Shown here: piece after piece, positions 35,001-44,000 of the stretch
Numbering within the stretch: the stretch's first letter is position 1
Layout: every line of letters starts with the position of its first letter
From: Drosophila pseudoobscura
Taxonomy: Eukaryota > Arthropoda > Insecta > Diptera > Drosophilidae
NCBI RefSeq assembly: GCF_009870125.1
Contig: NC_046680.1
Coordinates: 22,649,501 to 22,713,500, forward strand
DNA: 64,000 nucleotides
Reading direction: 5' to 3'
Made by a program: the position numbers and the translations under genes
Notes under the pieces: model-generated
The model's database searches: none
What the model was told of the DNA's origin: nothing
The model's input: the letters and a program-made list of their open reading frames with translations, nothing else

Positions 35001-38000
35001 CCGGCCAGGTTAAGGCCCTGTTTGGCTCTTCCTTCACTCTCCAGTGCAACATGCGAGGCGCCCCACGTCCCACAGTGACTTGGTACAAGGATGGTATTCA
35101 GCTGAGCAGCAGTTCTGAGCGCGTAAGGATACGACAGATTGGCTCTACCTGCGCCCTGACCATAGCCACGGTCAGCGATCTGGACTCTGGCCGGTACACC
35201 TGCGAGGCGACCAACTCCAAGGGCCGTGTCTCCACCTTTGCACGGCTTCAAGTTCTGTCCGACTCGCGGCTGTACGAGGCGGACTCCCGCCTGAAGGAAA
35301 TCGCCCATGGACGTAATGTGGCTGAGGTGGGGGATTCGTTGCCAATCTTCACCATGCGTCTGCGGGATCGCCGCGTCCAGGTGACCTATCCAGTGCGTCT
35401 CACCTGCCAGATTGTAGGGTATCCCGTGCCGGAAATTCTATGGTACAAGGATGAGGAGCTGATCAACGCTGACAGGCGACACCTGATCACAGACGATGGG
35501 CAGTTCTTTACTCTAGAGATTGCTGCCACAACGCTGGACATGAGCGGCATCTACACCTGCCTGGCCAAAAACGAACTGGGCTCCGTTTCGTGCCACTGCA
35601 ATTTGGTAGTGGATAAAGGCATTCGTGCCTACATCTCGCCTGACTTCTATGTGCCTCTCGATCCGTTCTATGTGTTCCCCGAGGGCTCTGAAATACGCCT
35701 GTCCACAAAGGTGGAGGCCTACCCAGCCGTAGGTGTCACCTGGCATCGTAATGGCATGCGCCTGCGCCCCAGTCGACGTCTGACCGCCACCCTGGACAGC
35801 AATGGATACGTTGAGCTAATCATTGCCGAGGCCACTGTGCGGGATGCCGGAATCTATGTGTGCGTGGCCTCCAATGTGGTCGGCAAGGTGGAGACCATTT
35901 GCCGCGTGGCTATCGAGGAGGAGGAGCACAAAATGGTGCCGCAGCGTTCACTGGAAATACCCAGCATCAAGACGGACGATCTGCCGTAAGTTCTACCCAA
36001 AAGACAACTGCTTAATGCCTGCTTAATGGTTCCATTTCTCCTTTAAAGTTACTCCAAGGAACCCCTGTTTGTGGTCAAGCCTCGTTCCAGCGAGGCCTAC
36101 GAGGGCGACAACGTCATCATATTCTGCGAGGTAGTTGGCGATCCCAAGCCCGAGGTGGTTTGGCTGCGTGATTTTCTGAATGTGAGTACGAGTGAAACAC
36201 AGTCATAGTGCAGGCGCAGGCGCAGCAGAGGCAATAGCAGCAGCAGCTTTCAGCCCCACAGCCACCCAGTCGGTCAGTCAAGTCAGTTGCATTCACGGCA
36301 CCAGCGAATGTGGGTCGTATTCAGTTATCGCTGCCGTTACGCCCGTTACGCGTTACCTTCTCGCGTGCCCATTCTCGTAAAGACGCTCAAGTACAGGTGA
36401 ACCAAGAACGTGGGGGCCCTACTGGCATCAGGAAGTGCAAAGTGACTTCCGCCTGACATTTTTTTTATATAAAGTGAGCTCCCAGGGGGCCAGACGGTAG
36501 ATTATTTTTTTTCGAATTGCAATAGTTGCTCGTGCGGATAGATTTCAAAAGTTTCGTATTGATCCGTAAACGCGAACAAAGTGTCGAAAAAAGTAGAAAC
36601 AATACAGAATCTTCTGCAAAGGTAAACGGAATGTGATATGATGAAGAACAATAGCAGCAGTGGCACACAGGTGCAGCTGCTGCACTTCGTACTCGGATTA
36701 CAGACAAATGCGTCATTCTCAGAGCAGAGCATACCAGACCCGACCAGAGGGGCATAGCACCATAGAGACAAACACAACAGATCTTATAAATCCGATTCGC
36801 TGTCAAACGCTAATTCAAGTTCAGGCCATATCAAATAACAGGCTTGTTCAGCCATCGAAAACTGATACAAACAATTATACGATACGAGTGCAAGCCAAAA
36901 AGAAAAAAACAAAAATTATTGCGAGTACTAACAACCGCTGTCGTGTGCAACGTGCAACCAAGGAAGCAGAAGCAGGCAGGCAGGCAGGAGGAGGTCAACG
37001 TCAACATCAGTTGTCAGCGTATACCTGTTACCAGTTTTCCTATTCGACAGTCTCAAAATTCAATTTTGTGCTTATATGGCCATAAACTTCACCCAAAAAC
37101 AACAACAACAACCGAGTTCGAACGTCAGCAACAGCCATAGAAACCAGCCTCAGCCTTAGGCCTCAGACATTTGTATAAAGATAGTCGTCGTGATTCATGC
37201 TTATGCGTGATTCCTTATTAACCAGACCGTCCGTTTGTGTTCAAATCTCGGAGTAACCTTGACTCACATGCTGCCTCTATCTGCATCTTTTTTACGCAGC
37301 CGGAGTATTATAAAGACGCGCCACATTTTCGTAGGATTGGCGAGGGCCCAGAGTACAGACTGGAGATACCGAGCGCCAAGTTGGACTTTACCGGCACCTA
37401 TTCCGTCATAGCCAGCAATTGCCATGGCGAGGCCAAGGCTGTAATATCGCTACAAATATTTGCCAAAGGTAAGATTACACATTTTTCATTTATTGACTAG
37501 TCGGGGGATCAGACTCTTTACTCCTACTCCTGGATAGGGGTATTCCCTAATGGGAATATGTTATCTGGGGATAGGTGTTGAGAAGGCGCGGAAAGACAAT
37601 GTCCCTCCAAAAGTCGTCGGCCATGGTGATCAGACTGGCCACAAATTCCGGATCGGCTTCCACCCAGACATAGTGCAGGGCCCCGTTCGTCTCGAATATG
37701 GGACTGAGGACGCAGTAGAGCGCCTTGCTGACATTTGCCACAAACATTTGTATCTGTATTTGAGCCATATATTTGGGTGCTATCGATTCGCCGGCCTCGA
37801 GATACCTTTGAAAGTCCTCCTCGGACTTTGGTGCTTTGATCTCAACAATGTGATCGTCTGTGATTCCATCTGGTGTAGCGCACAAAAACGGATAGCTCTC
37901 GTGCAGCATCAGTCCGCATTCGACGTACTCTTTATTTTCCAGTTTTTCCGTCTGCTTAAGAATGAATCGCTTGTGCTGCTTCAGCTGCATACGGGCATCG

Positions 38001-41000
38001 GTGTTCGTGTCGCGACCCTTGCAGAACATCATGTTGAATATCTGCTCATCATCCTCGGCCGTTTTGCGAGTAGCCAAAAGGTTTATCATGGAGCAGCGTA
38101 TGCGCATGTACTGCGTTTCCACCCACAGCCTCGACTTGTACTGGTTCCTGCTCACATCATTGAGGCTCTCAATGAGACCGATCTGCGCCTGCTGCTCCAT
38201 GTGCTGCGCAAAGCCCTGGACATCGTGTATGTTGTACTCGTTTGCCCTCAACAGCACATGATGCACAAAGAGTGTCTCAAACTCATCACTGGTCTCCACA
38301 CACTGCCGGTACAGAGCCGATCCACGTCCACAAATAGCTATTTCCTCCAGCACAGTCGAGAGGAAGGCCTGACCATCGCTGTCGTTCATTTTTTGAGAGC
38401 TCGCGTCACTCTGCAGTCGGACTTCATCCTTTGGAATCATATCACATATTTGAATGGCCCGTGTGGGCTCCGTCTGCACTAGCAATTCCAGTTCGTGCCC
38501 CCAAAATTCAACCACAGCAGAGGGTTGTCGCTCCGTACTCTTGTGCAGTAGCCAAAATGTGAAGGCCACAATATGTGGACACACTTCTAAGAACAGGAGA
38601 TTGGTTAATTAATCTTTTTCGCTGGCAAAGAAACTACTGGGACTTCATACCAGAATCGGGGCACCGACTGCATTGGCCCTCGGCAATGGCCCGCGGGTTT
38701 TCGAGAACTTTGATGGCGACATTGGCATGTGTGTCCGTATCGGCAAACTCGGATGCGGAGAATACCATGGCCTTCAGTTCGCAGATGCTGCCCTTCTGTC
38801 GCAATTGCACATAATCTGCTAAGAGATCATTTTTATCCGTCGATCTGCGGACCAGAAATTCCATTAGGAGAGTGCGAGAGAGACAGCAATAGGTTGCTTA
38901 CATATTTTGTGACTTTTCGGAGGATGCTGCCAGGCAAAAGTTATACACCATTCCGCTGTTGAGGGTGGGTAAATTGTGGATGGTTGCCTTGCGGAAGCCA
39001 GGATCTATGTCCATGGGAACAATAATCATTCCCTTCATTACGAAATGATTTATAAAGTCGCACTTTTCTGGTACGGGACAAACTTTGACGGCTAAAAATA
39101 AACATTCCAAACAGTGTGACCGTGTTATACATTAGAGGGAAATGGCAAAAACGCCAGCCAGGAGTGAATGTGTCAATTTACACTGCTTTACACTGCTTGT
39201 CGATTGGCATCTGTTGGTTATCGGGAGTTTGTTCAAAAATGTTATTCGTTTCGCAGATATACTTAAAGATAGCCGCATGGATAAGGTTCACACGCGACAT
39301 GGGTGAGTAACTCTCTCTCATAGGTGCGACGATTCGGGGCTCAATTATATTTGTACTTTGCAGCAACATCGAGACACTTCCGCGATTCGTCCGAAACTTG
39401 AGAAATTTGCGATGCTGCGATGGCGACGCCATATCGCTGGAGTGTCATGTGGAGGCCATGCCCGAACCGTACATAATCTGGGAGAAGGATGGTCATGTTG
39501 TGCCCAGTGACAGGGACTATGTGATGTCATATGACGGCACAAAGGCCATTTTGAGCATACCCCGCGTCTATCCCGAAGATGAGGGCGAGTACACATGTGT
39601 GGCAAAGAACTCTGTGGGACGTACGCTTTCGTCTGCTTGCATTATCGTGGATGTGCCCGAGGAGAAGGAGAACATGCTGAGTCGCCAGCTAACGCGGCCA
39701 AGCGGCCTGCTCTCTGCCCACTCGACGCCACGCTCCACTCCGCGGTCGACCCCCAATCGAAGCTTCTCGCCCATGCGACGACTCTCGTACCGCACCAGCA
39801 GCATCGATCTGTCTGGAGTGGCGGAGCGGCGCCGTAGCGATGCCCGTAATGCCTTTACAGCTCCCAAATTCCTTGCCATTCCCTACAACCGCGTTGTCGA
39901 GGAGGGTGACAACGTCCGATTCCAGTGCGCCATTGGAGGCCATCCCACACCCTGGGCCACCTGGGACAAGGACGGGCTGATTGTCACACCCACCACGCGC
40001 ATAGCTGTGAAGGAAGTGGACGATCTGCGCTTCATCGAGATCGATGAGGTGAGCTTCGACGATGCGGGCCTGTACCGCATCACCCTGGAGAACGATTTTG
40101 GGCGCATTGAGGCCACCGCTCGGCTGGACGTCATCCGAAGCTCACGCTATTCCAAGTCCCCTTCAGTGCGCAGTGTTCGGGCCTCCTCCTCCCGCCGCAA
40201 TGCCTATCTACATAGACGAATCATGGGTCCATCGACAGGTAGGCGTATTCCTCTCTTACTCTCGAAATCCATGTCTAAAATCCAATATTGCAGCTATTGG
40301 CGGACGCATGGCTCTGGCAAGCGGCTATCGAGGCTCCTCAGTGCCGTCGGTGAGATTCTACCACAACAACGTGGAGCTGGAGCCCACGGATCGAGTGCAC
40401 ATTCTGCTGCAGCCGGAGGACTCAATGGCCATGCTCATCGTGGACAATGTGACGCGAGAGGACGAGGGCGTCTACACCTGCATCATAAGCGGCGATCATG
40501 ATCCGCTCATTAGTTCCACGAGCGTTACCTTCCACGAACCCAATACTGAACAACAGCGACGTCGCGCTGTCATTGCGGAACCTCTGGCCGAGATCACCAA
40601 AGCGGTGGAGGGCGAGGCAATCGATCTGTGTTGCCTTATCGACTGCGACCAGCCTTACAGCTACCTTTGGCTACGTAATGGGGAAATTCTACCAGATAGT
40701 GACGAGTTTAAGTGAGTATAAGGCGGTGGACTGCAAGGGTATATGGTTTTAGTGCACGGTAGCCCGATAATTAGCCTACGAAGCAGATCTGGGAACCGAG
40801 AATAGGGTATTCTTTCGTCGGTATTACCTACAATCGCAAGCATTTATTAACGTTTTAATTATATATTGCAGCTACATTGATCACGGCAATGGATGCCTCT
40901 GTCTGCGCCTCAACGAACCATTCGACATTGACTCGGGCACTTACAGCTGTCAGGTGTTTACCTCTTCCTCATCGCCCGAAAGCAATGACATCCTCCTTCA

Positions 41001-44000
41001 GAACTCCAACCCAGCCTCAGCCTCAGCCCCGGACAGCGACTGTGACTGCAGCAGCAGCGGGGAGCTATGCGTTTTAGAGCGGGATCTGTCCCAAAACGAC
41101 GAGGAGTGCATACAACTATTAAAGACACCGCTGCCCGTGGTCTGTGGAGCGGGAGAGCAGGCGCTTTTCTATGCGCGTGTTTTTCCCTGCAAAGCGGAAG
41201 CTGTCTGGTATCTCAATGGAAAGCCGCTCGCCGACGAGGCGGATGACTCACTGAACATGACGGTGCGTATGCAGGGGGAACAAGCAGTCACACAGGGCCT
41301 ATAAACATTAAGTGGTTCGGTCGCTCGCTGGCCCCAATATGAGTGTGTGGAACGCGGAGAATTTGGATAACTGCCATCTCCAAACAGAGGTCTTCATTTC
41401 AGATTGTACCCTTGCAGAGGGTATTATTTATTAGAGGGTGTGTTTGATAAGCAGAGAAGAAAGAATATTTGATCAGATGAATTGTGTATATACACCCGAT
41501 CAGCGTCCAAAGCTACAGTTACGAAGCCATTGATCATGGATCATGGATCTGTGTCGTTGGAATTTTAGATCTGTTAGGGTATTAAGTGTTTCGACTCTCG
41601 AAGCTAGACTTCTTTTCATTTTCTCTTTGTCGCCTTGCCGCAGGCTGGAACCTCAGCCTCAGATTCGTTCACACCTTGATAGAGATGAACGGAGACAATA
41701 ACAATAATCATGATTGTTCATATACATATAGGCATGCTCATTTACATATGTACACATCTACAAATCAGAAATTGAAAACAGAGAGCCCCAAAAGATTGAA
41801 ATACTGCCGCATGTGCGCTGCATGCAAAACGATGTTAGTGAGGCGTCGCTGCCCGTTCGCTTGCGCTTCCAATCGATGCGCCATGCTCCCGTCCGGCCGA
41901 TCGAAGAGGAATGAAACACTCGTTCAGTGGCGCTCAAGCGGCTCACATCAGGTCCAAGAATTCCCCCAGATGTCAACCTGGTTTTAGTTAGGCAATAGAA
42001 ACAGCAGTATAATTAGACGCAGCCGCTCAAGGGTGGGACAAGATGTCGAAGGTAGGCGAGTCAAATGGATAACATTTAAGGTGTATCAATATCGTTTACA
42101 TTCGCGTAGATAAAATACCTTATAGATAAGGCAGGGCGAGTGTGGCGAGTGCCGCCCCATGCACAGGGCACAGGGCCCAGACACTTGCCGTTTTTGTGCT
42201 CCGATGGAAATGGAAATGGAAGTGGAACGAGCGACAGTGAGCGTGAAAGTGCCATTGTCGTCGCGATCGGTTCGGTTCTGGCGTGCTCCCGATTCTCCGC
42301 GACTAATTGGTACGTTGCCATTGAGAGAGGCTTTCAGTGCTGGACTAACCGTTCACCGCGTCGTGTCACATTCCGCCCGATCGGAAACACTTGTGCACAC
42401 TATATACTATAGATACGCACATAGTAGTTGTCATAGTGTATGCACATGGTTTACCCATCTGCTTTGAGTTTACTTGAGTTATAGTGATCATCTCTTTCTG
42501 TTGCAGTTGGAGTCGTATCCAGAGAACGGCATTCGGGTGCTGCGCCTGCGAGACGTACAGCCCTCCAAGAGCGGGGAGATTCGGCTGCAAGTAAAGCATC
42601 CACAGACGGAGCGGCGCATACCCACTGCCCGGACATATACCAGTCTGCTGGTCTTGCCTCTTGTACGGGGCAACAGTAGTAGCAGCAACGGATCCTCGTC
42701 GCTGGCTGCCAGAAGCTGCATTTTGACACGCCCCGAAGATTGCACCGCCCTCATTGGCGGTCATGTGCGGCTGAGCGTGCGCTACGACCCATTCCCGGGC
42801 ACCAAAGTCATCTGGTACAAGGCGGTAAGTATAAATAGATCGATTCCATACCCATACCCAAATAGGGCAAATAGGGCCCTCAGAGAAGTGACCAAGTGAC
42901 GAAGGAGTATGTGTTTGGTATGCGTATGGTAATTTGTCCGGTTTCGTTGCGCAACAATGTCTTGACCCAATTAGGCCAGAGCAGGCCGCTGGCCGCAGTT
43001 AGTGGGGATTATGGGTATAAGTATTGTACTCTCATTGTTATGGCCATGATCCGTATCATTCTTTATCTGTCATAAGCCGGCACAAGACGCCTCTCTATAT
43101 TTAGCTCTATCTTTAGCTCCCCCTATGGGCACAGCCCAGACCCAGACTGTGTCACGATCAGCTTGCGGTATTGACGTATGCCGCCCGGCTACGTAATGGT
43201 TCCAAACCGCAAATGCGAACCGAGACGAACGTGTTTTTGCGCCACACGAAGGTTGGCCAGAGCTTAACCCAACACTCACACATCAAAATATGGGTATCTC
43301 TTTTTTACAGTGCCGTGCCATTGTCGAGGGTTCCAATGTGACGATCCGTACGAGCGCTCAACAGTCGACGCTCTACATAACGGACATCTCGGCCGATGAT
43401 AGCGGCAAGTACACGGTAGAAATAATGAATGACTACGGCGTGGAGGCAGCGGCCGCCTCGGTGGCCGTTGAGGGACCACCAGAGCCACCCAGCGGACAGC
43501 CGAGTGTATCCCCCGGTCCAGATCGCATGGCGGTGGCATGGTGTGGACCGCCTTACGATGGCGGCTGCATGATTACGGGCTTCATGTGAGTATCTCTGAC
43601 AAGTCTTTCCCCAGAAACCACACTGACCGAATGTGACCGACCACACTGAACTTTTTCTTGCAGCATTGAAATGCAGAGCTGCGATCCTGTGAACTGTGAT
43701 AAGGAATACGATGAATGGCAGCAGGTGGCACGTGTTGTGGACACCCTGGCCTACACCGTCAAGAATCTTCAACCCCAAATGCAGTATAGATTTCGCGTTC
43801 GAGCCGAGAACATACACGGACGCAGTGCGCCCAGCCAGGCTAGCGAACTGGTACAGATGAGCAGCAGCCAGTACGGAGCCAGAGCGGGGGAGACGACCAC
43901 CGTGGACTATGGACAAGCGGTGAGCGTGCAGTCTGGCGGGGATTTCAAGGCGCGCTTCGAGGTCATCGAGGAGCTGGGCAAAGGCCGCTTCGGCATCGTG

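Noticed and set aside
37550-38482. A 310-codon plus-strand frame inside the Strn-Mlck intron
   Set aside because: It is the shadow of the nested minus-strand YqaJ-type gene, which has domain motifs, introns in phase and a promoter.
37547-39038. Recent viral or transposon insertion carrying a YqaJ nuclease
   Set aside because: Two canonical introns, an M1BP-type host promoter, no terminal repeats and no transposase or capsid neighbour. An old domestication remains possible.
39178-39432. An 84-codon minus-strand frame upstream of the nested gene
   Set aside because: It is antisense to two Strn-Mlck exons (39257-39302, 39364 onward) and lies upstream of the nested gene's promoter motif, with no domain content.
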